Assembly (NCBI GenBank): GCA_029891345.1 | Contig: CM056997.1 | Coordinates: 216,729,212-216,793,211 of the forward strand | Source: Dryococelus australis | Lineage: Eukaryota; Arthropoda; Insecta; Phasmatodea; Phasmatidae | Reading direction: 5' to 3' | Length of the DNA stretch: 64,000 nucleotides | Part shown: positions 1-10,760 of the stretch, piece by piece | How the letters are laid out: every line of letters begins with the position of its first letter | Numbering within the stretch: position 1 is the first letter of the stretch | Made by a program: the position numbers and the translations under genes | The notes under the pieces: model-generated | What the model saw: the letters and a program-made list of their open reading frames with translations, nothing else | Database searches by the model: none | Told to the model about the DNA's origin: nothing

Positions 1-346
1 ATAGGATCATTTTACCTCAGGGGGTTGGATAAAATGATCCCACATGTAAATTCAATAGGAAATTGAAAACAATTAGATTGTTACTTAAAATGCATGTCTA
101 GAACAAGTCTAATAAAAAATACTGGCAAAATGGAATTTTAATCAATTCCATCAAAAATTTTAAGTGGGTATTGTGTCAAACAAATGAGAAATGTGAACAG
201 CTACAAATGGAAATAGCTAACTTAAAACATCGTGCAAACATTTGCAATAACGTATTTTGTTAAGATTGTTGTATTAAAACACCATAAAATAAATCTGGAA
301 TTATATCAGCACAAGGTACAGCCAACATAGAAATGTTTAACCCTCT

Positions 347-2134
347 TTAAATCAGCCTTTTTCGGGCAACTGGAATACAAAAGTCATACTGAAAATTGTC
401 ATCACCGTCTTCTTCAATCCCAGCACATGCATCATGTGCCTATTTGTGGCATACATAGCACCTGCTCCAGCCTTCTCCATCCATTGATGCTTTATACAAT
501 TCTCTACTAAACAGACATGGGCAATCATCATCTTCAGATGATTTGAGGGAGTTTTTCGTCACTTCGATCATCCTTGTCCTCTTCTCTGTGCTAATTTTCT
601 CTTTTTCAGTCTTTATATTTCTTGGCTGGTTCGTAACTTCTGTCCTGTTGGGGCCTTCGTCTTTGTTCATTCTGTTTTTTTAACTTTTATTTTATTATTT
701 TTCTATTTGAGCATTCATTTCTTCTTCTAAAAACTACAGTTGTTCCCTTCTTTCTTTGCTTTCTCGCCATAGTGGGTTCCCTTTTTGTTCCTGCTGATGC
801 TGCTGCTCGAGGACCAGTTATTTTGGGCAATGGTTGTATATCCTCTGGGCTACACGAGCAAGAACTACCATCTCTTTTGAACTTCCATGCGTTGAACAAT
901 TGTCTACTGGCAACGAGAACTTCGGAGGTGGTGACATCTTTTTTTGCATGGGTAGTTCTATAGATGCAGTTTCAGGTTGAAGATCTAAACAGGGAGAGTT
1001 AAAGGTGTAAGGTGTTGCAGCTGTGGAAGTGGAAGATAAAGTAGCAGGTAATCCTTACTTCACAGAAGACATGCTCATTTCAGGCTGAGGACCCACAATC
1101 TTGGTGTGCGCTCTGTGGTTCTTGTCAAGAGAGCATGCAACAGTTGAAGATGGTGGTAATATATGTGACTCAGTCTGAGGTCTTTCCATTTTCATGGGAT
1201 CATCTGGATCTCCATCTCCTGAATTTTCAACTGTTGTTTTCGCTGGAGCAAAATCTTCTTCACTGAATATGTCAGGGTTATATTTGTGGATTCATGTGTC
1301 TTGAAATCCTTTGATGGCATTTTAGGGGAGCATGCCATTAGGCATGCCTCACAGAAAATAGTACTAAGTCTTAATCAGTAATAACACGGCCTGGATGATT
1401 TGTCAGCCATTTTTTCAGTCGTTTGTCATAGTGGTGACTGAGGGTTTAGATAACTCAAACATCAAGAGGTTATAGTTTATGCGATGTGTGGGGTGGGAAA
1501 TTATCACATTCAAGTTTTTGGTGTAATTCGTGAAACGTGCCTTTTATCCACTTGTGCAATAACTTTTTGAGTTTTTCCCAGGAACGTTACTTAGACTGGT
1601 CTCATCAACATTAAAAATCCAATGAGGCCGATAATTGTAATTTTTGTACTCTTCTTTCAACAAGGTAAACAATTTGGTCACTACAGGTTTATCGAATCCC
1701 ATTGGCCGAGCAACTGATGTAGACTCGGGCAATCTGAGAGACAAATGTGGGTGTCGTAGGCGGAAACCCCGAAGCTGGTCTTTCCATGCAGCTTTATTTT
1801 GGTGAGAAAAGTTGTGAACAATGCCATTACGCTCAGCAAGCTGGTAATCAAAACAACATCCATGCTTTCTATTTTCCATTGCAAGCATATATGACACTAA
1901 CTCCTCTTCTTGTTGTGGAGTGAAAACTGGTCTCTTACAGCCTAGAATTTTAAGATATGAAGTAGCATTGATGTTATTATCAAAGGCCCTCCTTTTCAGA
2001 GTCATTACAGGTACGCCGAATTGTCCTGCTACTGTCCTCTTACCCATACCAGCTGCTACAGTTTCAAGGGATTTCTTCATGTTGTCCTCGTTCCAGCTTT
2101 GTCGCTGCGTCTTCCGCTTGTAGTGTCTTGCCAT
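347..2134 (-). pseudogene. Tigger/pogo-type transposase, catalytic core deleted
   Basis: The ATG at 2134 opens a 196-codon frame. Residues about 1-60 resemble the psq-type helix-turn-helix of pogo transposases (RQSWNEDNMKKSLETVAAG), followed by a CENP-B-like DNA-binding region. The frame then reaches the start of the DDE domain, WIFNVDETSLSNVP, which holds the first catalytic aspartate, and ends at a stop near 1544. Further along the strand, PPHTSHKL and PLDV (about 1460-1510), WLTNHPGRVIT (about 1400) and a segment ending EEDFAPA-like (about 1250) are recognisable DDE-end and C-terminal landmarks in shifting frames. The tail at 347-500 keeps a cysteine/histidine motif (GWSRCYVCHK, then after a stop AHDACAGIEEDGDDNF). 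Roughly 200 residues with the remaining catalytic acids are missing between the two halves, so it cannot be active. Confidence 0.82.
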
Positions 2135-2482
2135 GTCGATTTCTGGAAAAAAAAAAGTATATAATTCTTTATCAAACTCTCGTAAACACCATTGTCATTA
2201 CAAATGGAAACAATTGTTGAGCTATTTCGATTTAATCATTTTGGAAATAAGTGATTTAAATCAGTTCTCTAAAAAGAAAAAAACACTAGGCTTCATTTTT
2301 TTAAACTTTTCTCATTTAAAAATAAACCAGATTTGATAAAAACGAAAACATATGATTTGTTAATGTGAATTGTAGCAATAATATGTGTATGGATATAATT
2401 TCTGTTACGGGTATTTGATTGTAACATGCCATATAAAAGTTACATTTGGAGAAAATGCGAGATCACATTGAAATATGTAGGC

Positions 2483-2592
2483 GGGGTAAAACGATCCCCG
2501 TAAACAACCTTATGGGGTAAAACGATCCGCCAACAACAACTGGAAAACGTTATGGGGCAAAATTGTCCTTTTGATGGGATCATTTTGCCCCA
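2483..2592. repeat. Terminal/subterminal repeats of the Tigger-like element
   Basis: Copies at 2483-2499, 2513-2528 and 2553-2568 are in one orientation and 2576-2592 is in the other. Consensus is GGGGYAAAAYGATCC with one or two changes per copy. In this transposon class the transposase N-terminal domains bind such terminal sites; that role is inferred here. Confidence 0.7.
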
Positions 2593-3104
2593 AAGTATGG
2601 TCACGAAGACGACAAAAATATTCCGACAATTCGCGAAAATTTTGATCAACCAAATATACTAATAAATTAACTGATGTGTTCATTTTATCATACGCCATTA
2701 AATGTTTATCAAGATAGTGAAGTTATTAGTAGAAGCAGTGGTCACAATGGAGGAAAACAGTTTTCTGTTCCTCGTAACGCATCACACACTGCAATGGCGT
2801 CGCTTGCCCTCTCCGTCTTCACTTTCTTTCCGTCTTCAACAGTTTACCACGGTCCCACACAGATAGCACGCATCGCTTCTTTAGAATGCGCGGGCATCGT
2901 TTTACCTCTCGGTATCATTTCCTCCCACCCTCCCTATTTAGATTACGTATCCACTATGGCAAACCAGTTTCCTCATGCATCAAGCAAATGCAGATATACA
3001 TTTATTTTGAATATGCCTTTAAATAGCGTCAAACGAAACATTCTGATTACGGGCTTAACTAATCCGTAAGTAATGTGTGTGTCTATATATATATATATAT
3101 ATTT
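2593..3104. other. Unassigned DNA between transposon and TA palindrome
   Basis: A 131-codon ATG-initiated frame on the plus strand (2674-3069) is present but shows no domain, motif or compositional sign of coding. I see nothing else here until a TA run starts at about 3084. Confidence 0.4.
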
Positions 3105-3241
<137 letters not shown>

Positions 3242-3415
3242 CCGCGTCTCTTAACTGTTACGCATGCAGCCGTCACGATACAACTCTCTGTTTACATATA
3301 CTGAGTCAATTTAAAATAGCATCACACCGGTTGCTTGATACCGAGTCACCTTGTCGAACGGGAGAATGAATACCTACGATGTTGATCGCCAATCAACATG
3401 TAATATATGCTCGAG

Positions 3416-3617
3416 TATGTAAAGTGAGCACTTTTTAAAGTCCTCCCAGCAGACGTAAAAACCAAAATTATATTTTATTGTGGCCTTAGACGTTGACTTC
3501 TGAGAGCTCTAAAATGTATTTACCGTGTTTATTTTATGTTAACAATATTTTCTGAAGGGATACAATAAGTTAAAAGGAACTTTTAAGTGCGGTCTTAAAA
3601 AGTGCTCACTTTACAGT
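3416..3617. mobile_element. Short MITE with about 20-bp terminal inverted repeats
   Basis: TGTAAAGTGAGCACTTTTTA at 3418-3437 is the reverse complement of sequence ending at 3615, apart from a small number of differences at the inner edge. The interior is about 150 bp of AT-rich sequence with no coding capacity. TA next to each end fits a TA target duplication. This is the structure of a nonautonomous DNA transposon; the parent family is not identified. Confidence 0.7.
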
Positions 3618-4108
3618 AACCCGAATAACAGCAAGACAGCTTGAGATGCTATTATGTTATTTTAACCATATGACAATAACACAAAGAGTTTAGTATCAAT
3701 ATTGGAAATATTTAGTGCATGGATTCAAGGCTGATGCTTTTTTTGATGATGGTTGGTGAACGAGAATTTATTATATCTTTTGAATGTCTCGCAATTTTAA
3801 GTATATATATCCTGTGCAGAAAATTCACATTAAACAAATCTCCTTTTTGAACTAAACTGTGTTTTCATTCATATATAGGACAATATTTATCTTGAACGAA
3901 GATATTTTAACAGTATGTAGTAATATTTCTGTTAGTCAGTATATAGTTAAAACAGTCTGGAATAATCCAGCCTTTCACTTTGCATTTAAAGCAGGGAATA
4001 ATGTAAACAAATACGAGGGCGTAATTTGCGTAGCTCCGTACACATACGATGGAAATCGTAAATAAATAACTGATGTAGATGTTACGAAGTGCCGGATAAG
4101 TTATTTAT
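3618..4108. other. AT-rich DNA with no recognised feature
   Basis: No conserved coding segment, repeat array or RNA gene was recognised. The short open frames, such as 3859-4065, look like chance. Confidence 0.4.
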
Positions 4109-4190
4109 GGCTACGGCGAAAAGCGTCAATTACTCTTTCGCTACTCGCAGGCTACGGCGAAAAGCGTCAATTACTCATGCGCTACTCGCA
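4109..4190. repeat. 41-bp tandem duplication in CpG-rich DNA
   Basis: Two adjacent 41-bp copies (4109-4149 and 4150-4190) start GGCTACGGCGAAAAGCGTCA and differ at a few positions. The surrounding 4100-4260 is richer in CpG than its neighbourhood and contains GCGACGTCACC at about 4212. Confidence 0.85.
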
Positions 4191-5577
4191 GGCTGCCAGC
4201 GGAGTAATATTGCGACGTCACCTGCACGCGCTACCAAGGACGGGCAGTAGGCGCGCTGCGATATATCACTCGCTTTATGAATGCGTACGCCTACAGCTAT
4301 TTCATTTTCATATTCCACTACACCAGTGACGTAACGTATTCTCTTTGCCTACAGCTAGACGCCAAAATTAACGATCTAGGAAGAGCAATCGCTAGGGGCA
4401 CTCAAATTTCGAAAAAGACTTCCGCGCACGTTAGGTTTCTATACCCTCCGGTTGTACAAACTGTTTCTTTTACTTATTGGCCACGTGCCTTTGTGAGAAA
4501 ACATGTTATTACGTGGCTGGCCAACCAGAACTACGTTACTTCTGTACTCCTGTAGTGTACGTCTGTGATTGGTGGGTAGAAACACCTGATAAACCATTCA
4601 ATGACGAATGCGAATCTGAACTAAAGTGATATGTAATACAAATGGTCATGAAATCTTTTCGCGAAAATCGGGTGTCCTTAGCAATCCCGTATGGTCCATT
4701 TGCGCAAGCGAGACGGACTTGTTAAGTATTCAATTATTAAATGATAAAATAACTAGAATGTTATCAATAATATATTGGGTCAAAATATCCCGTAATTTCC
4801 CAATGTTTCTAATCAATTATAGAATTGACATCTGATTCGAGTATCACAGCGGGCAATAGAGAGTTTAAATGCTACCGCGAATAACGATTTTATCTCGGCT
4901 CAGGTATAAACATGCAGAGTTTCGCGTCTAATTTCCACAACCCGATAACTTTGTTTAATCATTTTGTCCCGTGTAGAATTTTTACGGACAGGTATTTTCA
5001 CTTGAAAAGTGTACACATAGAAAATTATTTAGTTGCTGGTACCATAAATATTTACTTATATATTATTTGTAGAAATTAAGCCCTTATTTGTTCACACAAC
5101 AAAACTAGTCTTCCCCTAAATATACACATACGTTATGAAGACGCAAATAATTTATTTAAATACAATGATTTCGGCCAAACAGGTATTTGGTGGTTTCGAC
5201 ATCATTAGGATGTATTTGGTATACGTAATCATTCTATGGGCATGTGGTCAACATCTTCATGGGTTATCTTCAGATTCATAAATTGTAAGCCCGATATTAA
5301 TGTTTACACTCTTCGAACGGGATTAACAGGGGAACTATTAAAGACAATCTGATGGGACTGCATGTAGGTATCTGATGCTACAGGGACAACCTTGGGTGTG
5401 TAAGAATGCTAAAACCTGTTACAAAAGTTCAAAATATCCTCCATCAGCATCAAGACATCATCTGCAACGCTGTGGGAACGAAACGACAAACAGTAGCGAT
5501 AATTTTCATAGGAGTGTATTCATAGGCGGTGAAATTTGCTTCTCTCATGACGAATAGTGTGCATGGCTTTATTCTGC
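4191..5577. other. Unassigned DNA
   Basis: No conserved protein similarity was recognised in either strand. A 92-codon frame at 4277-4555 lacks any recognisable domain and is treated as chance. Confidence 0.4.
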
Positions 5578-5956
5578 TGTGTCCTCTTCTGAAGGGAGAA
5601 CATCACGTATTAACTAGGGGGGATGAAGGTAGTCAGAGGAAAGCACTCGGTTTAAACAAAACTCTAGTTTATTATAATCCCAATAAATACAAAACTCCGA
5701 TATACAAGAGCGGTCTTGTTAGAGCAAGAAAGTGGCAATAATAATCTGCGATACATCAGTTTATACAGGCAGGCAAATTAGCCTTCGCCTGACTCGAAAC
5801 CTCACGCGGCCTACGTCGCCCTAATGGGTAGTATAATTACCCAGATATCGAAGTCGTCTATTCGGAGGCTCCCTCAACGGCGGTTTCGGCAGGCGTCGAT
5901 CCCGGACCATGGCTGGTGGTCCTCTCATCAGTCGTCCCTCGGACAGGACCTCCGGC
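5578..5956 (-). repeat. Direct repeat, candidate 3' LTR of the minus-strand retroelement
   Basis: The block shares long near-identical runs with 13098-13508, including GGTAGTCAGAGGAAAGCACT and CGGCAGGCGTCGATCCCGGA type segments. Both copies start TGTG. It lacks about 30 bp that the other copy has. No clear pyrimidine tract (a minus-strand polypurine tract) abuts it; the nearest C/T-rich run is at 6280-6350, so the LTR call is tentative. Confidence 0.5.
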
Positions 5957-6649
5957 AGTAGTATAAAAAAGGGCAAGCTGGCGCAAGTGCAACCTGCAGC
6001 CGGAGCCAGGCGGCCATCTTGGAGTCTTGGCCATCTTGTCAGCGAGTATGGCCAAGGTCAAGGTCAACTTGAAATTGGTTTTCGATCTAGAATTTGGTTT
6101 TCGAACTCAAACTTGGCTTTGAAATCCCAAATTTGGATTTTCAATCTCAAATTTGGATTTTCAATCTCAAATTTGATTTTTGATTCCGAATTTGGTTTTG
6201 TGTGACTCCGACGGCGTCCATCTTGGTCTTCACTTCCCGTTCTTGTATTCCATCGCCGAGGGTTTCCTCCTAAGTGTTCTTTCTTTTGCATTCCAGCTTT
6301 TTTCTCTCTTCGTTCGTTCTCTCTCTCTCTCTTTTTCATTCACGGAGGGTGTTTTCGCCTTCTATCTTGTTTGCCATCTGCTGGTGTCGACCATCTTGTT
6401 TTGTAGTCGTCTGTTGGTGGCGACCATGGACTGCTGGATGCGGCCATCTTGTTTGCAGTCCATCTTTTCTTCCAACATCGGTCGCTAGAGTGTGAGCTTG
6501 CGGCCATCTCTGATTCTCGCACTCGCCACCAGAGTGAAGTACCACTAGTGGCAGCTAGGAGCGCTGGCAGCCATCTTGTGTACGATCATTATCCGCCAGG
6601 AGCACTGGTAATTTATTTTAACTAAAAAAATGCTGGAGTTTTGCAGTTT

Positions 6650-6715
6650 TGTTCTGGCGACCCTTGGGTCACTAGTCCAGTGTGCTAACCACAAGACTAC
6701 CATCGCATGTTTACC
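6650..6715 (-). repeat. tRNA-like SINE head fragment
   Basis: The minus strand reads GATGGTAGTCTTGTGGTTAG followed by CACACTGGACT, a good tRNA D-arm/A-box style segment. The expected B-box is not intact. This looks like a tRNA-derived SINE fragment, not a functional tRNA. Confidence 0.4.
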
Positions 6716-6877
6716 GATAAGAGTTTAAATAAGGCAGATAGGAGAGAGCGCTCACTCGCCGGACAGACTTGTAATCGTGAAAAAAAATATTTGTCTGGCA
6801 CCCATCTTGTTTGTAGTCGTCTGCTGGAGGCATACATCTTGATCTACTTATAAGCATAGATGGCTGTGGAATTTGGT

Positions 6878-7117
6878 GACGCTTGCAGTGATAACTGTGG
6901 TGCGTTTGGTGCTAACTGCAGGGCTAACTGCCATGCTTGCAGTGCTAACTGTAGTGTGTGCGGTGCTAACTGAATTGCATGCTGTGCTCACTACAGTGTT
7001 AGCAATGCTAACTGTAGAACTTGCAGTGCTAACTGTAGAACTTGCAGTGCTAACTGTAGAGCTTGCGGTGCTAACTGTGTTGCATGCGGTGCTATCTGCA
7101 GTGCTATCTCGTCTGAC
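6878..7117. repeat. Degenerate 21-bp minisatellite
   Basis: About ten imperfect units of the form TTGCAGTGCTAACTGTAGAAC follow one another. The 21-bp period keeps one frame open on the minus strand, where it encodes a seven-residue Ser/Thr/Ala/Val repeat (STASSTV). The open frame at 6848-7210 is explained by the repeat, so I do not call a gene. Confidence 0.8.
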
Positions 7118-7399
7118 GGAAACTGCATTCGAATCTTCAGCTGCGGGGTAAGGATAAGGAACAGCGTGCAGCTTCGCCCATGTCAGGAACATTTCAACTG
7201 TAACATACAAAATAACATTAGTTCTTTACATTGGCGAGTTTAACACTCCTTGTGCTAAAGGTATCGATATTTGTTTGCCCTCGCTTGCATACTTCTATCG
7301 CAATAGTAGAAAGTCCTAAAATGCCATGTACGTGGTATGAGCTATGGTATTAAAAATTCAGAGCTTTTTGTCGGGCACGAGTCTTCACCCAGACGAATT

Positions 7400-8115
7400 G
7401 GCCTATCTTAAGTTAATTTTGCTGGAATTTTGTGTCGAGTAATGCTTTTTGTTTCTGTTCAGAGGCAAGTGTTGATGTGGGGTTGCTCATGAACTTATGA
7501 TAATTGCTAACACCAGTGGTCGATGTGTAGGGAATAGTTGTGTGTGATGGCGTGAGATGGTTGCACCACTTACACTCCAGGTAAAAGGGAAAAAGGGCTA
7601 CATTTTTTTCTTCTGTTGATGGTGAAGTTGTAGTTGAAAAGGATGTACTGTACATATTCGTCCCAGTGTGAACGATCCTCATTTGCACAGGCTGCGAGCT
7701 GTTGCGATAGACTCTTGTTTACCTGTTCTGTTAAACCATTGCAAGCAGGGTTGTAGGCGGTGGTTTGGAGTTTTTTATTTGCAATTTGCAGAATAATTCA
7801 GTTATCATTTCATTATTAAATGAGGTACCCCTATCGGTGAGGATGGATTTGGGACAACCGTATTGGAGTATAAAATCTTTAATTAAATGTGCACATGTGA
7901 TTGCGTCAAATGGTTTCACCGGGCAGGCGACTGCGTATCGGGTGAAGAATTCAGTCATGACTAATATATATTTGTTTCCTGATGCTGCAGTTTGTAGCGC
8001 GCCTTTGGCGTCGAGACATCAGGAATGTAATATTGTAATAAGGGAGGGGGTGGAATGGGAGTCATATTAACAATGGGTTTCTGGTTTGTGTTTGACTTTT
8101 TGGCGCACAGGGCAG
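7400..8115 (-). pseudogene. Retroviral-type integrase remnant (gypsy-like)
   Basis: The minus-strand frame at 7731-7958 carries the integrase core: an FFTRYAVACPV segment, then YGCPKSILTDRGTSFNNEM with the second catalytic aspartate (LTDRG). A short frameshifted continuation at about 7700-7760 has a NGLTEQ segment that fits the position of the catalytic glutamate. The frame at 7413-7688 supplies C-terminal sequence. Upstream, to about 8115, a CPVRQK remnant probably represents the end of the HHCC zinc-binding domain. The gene is broken by frame changes. Its role would have been insertion of element cDNA into host DNA. Confidence 0.78.
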
Positions 8116-9110
8116 TTTTTTATGTATTACCCTGCCGGCTTCCGCGGACAGGAAAGGCTCCCTCTGGTGGGCTGTGTTGTTCAGCGCCAAGGGCGCCAAG
8201 GTTTCAACGAAGAAGTACAAAGACATGGAATGGAGTGTGGCCTATTCCCTCCCGAATTGGGAATTGGTCACGTAACACCTCGGTGGTCGAGGGAGCAATG
8301 GCTTGGTTGCAGTGATGAAACCATGGAGATTATATGATTATGTGTGATATAAATTCTCCTATTTCAGAGCAATGGGCAACTATCCCTGGTGAACCATGAC
8401 ACCATGGAGGGGCGGACTGCTCTCTTGTGCCATATCTGTGTCATAGTAATTTCCCGCCACCAAGAATGTGGCTCCCAGGGAGTGGAGTGTGACCGGCTCT
8501 TCATTGGGTGTAAGGCTATGCCTGGTGAGGTCTTCTCAACCACCTTGTGTGTAAGGGACTTCCTCTTGCCACTCCATTCGGGGGAAAGTGTCGGCCATGA
8601 ATAATCCACAAGTGACATGGAAATTAAGTAGTAGCACGGGACGATCGGTTGGCCGGACCATGAGGTTCTCTCTGGTGACCGATCATTGGGTTAGACTCGT
8701 GCTGGCAGTGGTTGACTCCTCATGCTGGAGGAGGTCTGGAGATATTCCCACTTTCTTTGACAGGCCGGGCGGCGAGCGGCAACCTGCTCTGGTTGTGCCT
8801 TGTAGAGGCACTAAGGGTACGGAGAGAACCCCGGCCAGACCACATGCTTGGTTTCTGAGTGCGGGGGTCTCAGAACCCCTGTGGTAGAAGGGGCAAGGAT
8901 GTGCAAACATGGTAGGCTTTTGCTTGGGTCTGGCTAACAGCCGCATTAATCCCGGTCACATTGTGGTGAGAGGGCGTCATTCCTTTCTCCTGCCTATTGC
9001 GAGGGCGAAGCATGGTAATGCCGCAATTCTAAGGGCGCTGCATTGAAATACAAAATACAAGACCGAGAGGTCCACTGTAGCTGCAAATTCCCCCACAGCG
9101 CCCTTCTCCA
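8116..9110. other. About 1 kb GC-richer insertion separating integrase from reverse transcriptase
   Basis: Between the integrase and reverse transcriptase remnants, where RNase H would be expected, the sequence becomes clearly more GC-rich and shows no retroelement similarity. It contains a palindromic word near 8141-8162 (CCTGCCGG...CGGACAGG) and a 10-bp hairpin AAGGGCGCTG/CAGCGCCCTT at 9031-9040 and 9096-9105. Open frames on both strands show no domain. I read it as a later insertion of unknown type. Confidence 0.5.
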
Positions 9111-9129
9111 CTATTTCCCAGGCGAAGAA

Positions 9130-9860
9130 GCATGAGTATTCTAAAGATGGGAATGGGTTGGGGGGGAGGGGTCTTGCTGTGCAAAATTACACGTATTAAT
9201 ATTAATTTTTACTTTGTATTTACGCAACTATTCTATGACTTTCCGAATATTCTACATGTGTTCATCGAATGTGTTGCCTATAATGAAATGCCGTCTATGT
9301 ATGCCACAGCTATGTTCCAGCACTAGGAGCCGAGCATAATGTCGACGAAATTCTGGAAATAATTAGGGCTGGTTGCAAGGCCCAGTGGCATACGTGCATA
9401 CCATACAAAATTTGCCATCGATGCTTAATGATAGTTTCTCTCTGTATTGCTTGTGTACAGGGATGGTGTAGAACCTGCTGAACATATCTATTGAGTTTAT
9501 ATACTTTGAGTTTTGAAGTGTGTTTATAATATTCTCCATTCGCAGAATTGGATATTGTTATTTCTTAAGGTGTTGGTTCAAAAGCTGGAAGTCCGTAAGG
9601 AATCTTATACTGCCTTGGCATTTCTGTATCGCAAGACTCATTGCATCATAAGGTGATTCTGATGGGGTTATTATATGAGCATCTAGCATCTGTTGTATTT
9701 GGGTGTGTACCTGTTCGCGTAGCTTGGATTTGATTCTATATGCCCATGTGTGAATTGGTTTGTCTGTTGTGAGCTCAAGTTTTATCTCGTAATTCTGTGT
9801 TTCTGTGACTTCCGTGATTGAACTGGCAAAATGGTCCCAGTATTTTTGTAATAATTTGTG
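9130..9860 (-). pseudogene. Reverse transcriptase remnant (gypsy-like)
   Basis: On the minus strand, from about 9840 down, the translation contains HTWAYRIKSKLREQVHTQI, a serine-rich SESPYDAMSLAI segment, GSIRFLTDFQLLNQHLKK (the equivalent of the D-[YF]-R-x-L-N block) and INSIDMFSRFYTIPV (the catalytic motif A aspartate). The active-site box reads AYIDGIS at about 9300 where family members have YxDD, so the last aspartate is glycine. Motifs continue in another frame (FDEHM...NIRKVIE). Several stops and frameshifts are present. RNase H was not recognised. Confidence 0.8.
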
Positions 9861-10009
9861 GAGTTGTTGCTTTTGTTCTGTTGGTAGTGCAAGATTAATG
9901 TTCCTAAGTGTAGTGCTCTGTATCTGTTCGTGTTGTGTCTCAATTTTTTAAATACAATATTCGATGCAATTGTTCAAATCGTGCTCAATGGTGTTTGTAT
10001 TTATTGGTA
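9861..10009. other. Linker between protease and reverse transcriptase remnants
   Basis: A degraded pol spacer on the minus strand with no separate feature. Confidence 0.4.
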
Positions 10010-10330
10010 TATCGATAATCTTGTTGTTATTGGATGTGTATATGACAGAACTGGCACTACATCGTATATTTTTATGAAGTCCACACCTAATATTATATCT
10101 AATTTACAGTTGTCAATGAGAATAAATTCTTGCTAAAAGGTGTAGCCCATAATAATGATATTTGCATTCGTTTTATACCTTGGGAATTCAATCTCATTTG
10201 TGGCCCCCACTAGCGCGAATGTTTCCATTACTGGTTCATGTTTATGTTTGTTAACAAGTGTAGATTCTATGCATGATCTCGAGCAGTCCATGTCCAATAA
10301 TGTATTATATGTTACTGACAAGCCAGGCAA
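10010..10330 (-). pseudogene. Retropepsin-like aspartic protease remnant
   Basis: The minus-strand frame at 10133-10330 has LLDMDCSRSCIESTLV where retropepsins have an L-L-D-T-G block, so the catalytic Asp is kept but the next two residues are changed. About 80 residues later, in another register (10010-10130), CKLDIILGVDFIKIYDVV matches the conserved ILGxDFI element of the C-terminal half. The order and distance fit a gypsy protease between gag and reverse transcriptase. It is inactive by frameshift and active-site change. Confidence 0.72.
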
Positions 10331-10589
10331 GGAAGCATGGTGTTCACATCTTGACGTAACTAGCGCAGCACTCGTCCTTGGTGACTGGCGTGTCGTGTAT
10401 GTGTGTAGAGTGTAAATAGGTCTGGTGGCTCTGGTTGTTTGTCATCATCGCCACTCAGTTCCTTACTCATTTTTAATGTTTTGTCGCTTTCCACGTGCTG
10501 CAATTTGATCCATGTTTGGCCAATCGCGAAGCGCTGTTTGAATTTATGGAAGCATGGCACAATGTCTGTTTAAAATTCGTGGTTCTGAA
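10331..10589. other. Degraded gag-pol junction
   Basis: No clear motif. It lies between the zinc-knuckle remnant and the protease on the minus strand. Confidence 0.35.
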
Positions 10590-10760
10590 TGTGGAATAAG
10601 GGACAAGCCATCGCTTGGTGACCTGGATACATACACAGAGCGAATGTAAAAGCCGTCTGTGACCAGGGTCCGACAATGGCCATGTGCATACCTCTGACAT
10701 CACGGGTGTGTTTAGTTGTGCATTTTTCCCTGGCAACCTGCTCGACGGGAGCCGTCATTT
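10590..10760 (-). pseudogene. Nucleocapsid zinc-knuckle remnant
   Basis: The minus-strand translation has CMYPGHQAMACPLF, which fits the second half of a CCHC knuckle (C-x4-H-x4-C). The first cysteine appears replaced. It sits between gag and protease as expected for the nucleocapsid end of Gag. Confidence 0.45.

Larger units (their letters stand above)
1..2592 (-). mobile_element. Tigger/pogo-like DNA transposon, decayed, left end at or beyond the window edge
   Basis: The right end carries four copies of a GGGGYAAAAYGATCC-type motif between 2483 and 2592. The outermost copy, read on the minus strand, begins TGGGGCAAAATGATCCC. The same motif occurs in both orientations at 4-16 and 25-43, so 1-43 is probably the opposite terminal or subterminal region. 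Between them lies a minus-strand transposase pseudogene with pogo/Tigger features. Families of this kind move by cut-and-paste and duplicate a TA target. The exact left boundary cannot be seen because the window starts there. Confidence 0.72.
5957..7399. other. Noncoding interior with short repeats
   Basis: It contains three to four 20-bp tandem units (CAAATTTGGATTTTCAATCT at 6128-6187), a C/T-rich tract (6280-6350) and repeated GGCCATCTTGTTT-type words (6390-6600 and again near 6800). No protein domain was recognised. It lies downstream of the integrase and may include the 3' noncoding part of the retroelement plus later insertions. Confidence 0.45.

Noticed and set aside
2674..3069. 131-codon plus-strand ORF
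   Set aside because: ATG start but no domain, no similarity recognised, and adjacent to transposon and microsatellite; compatible with chance.
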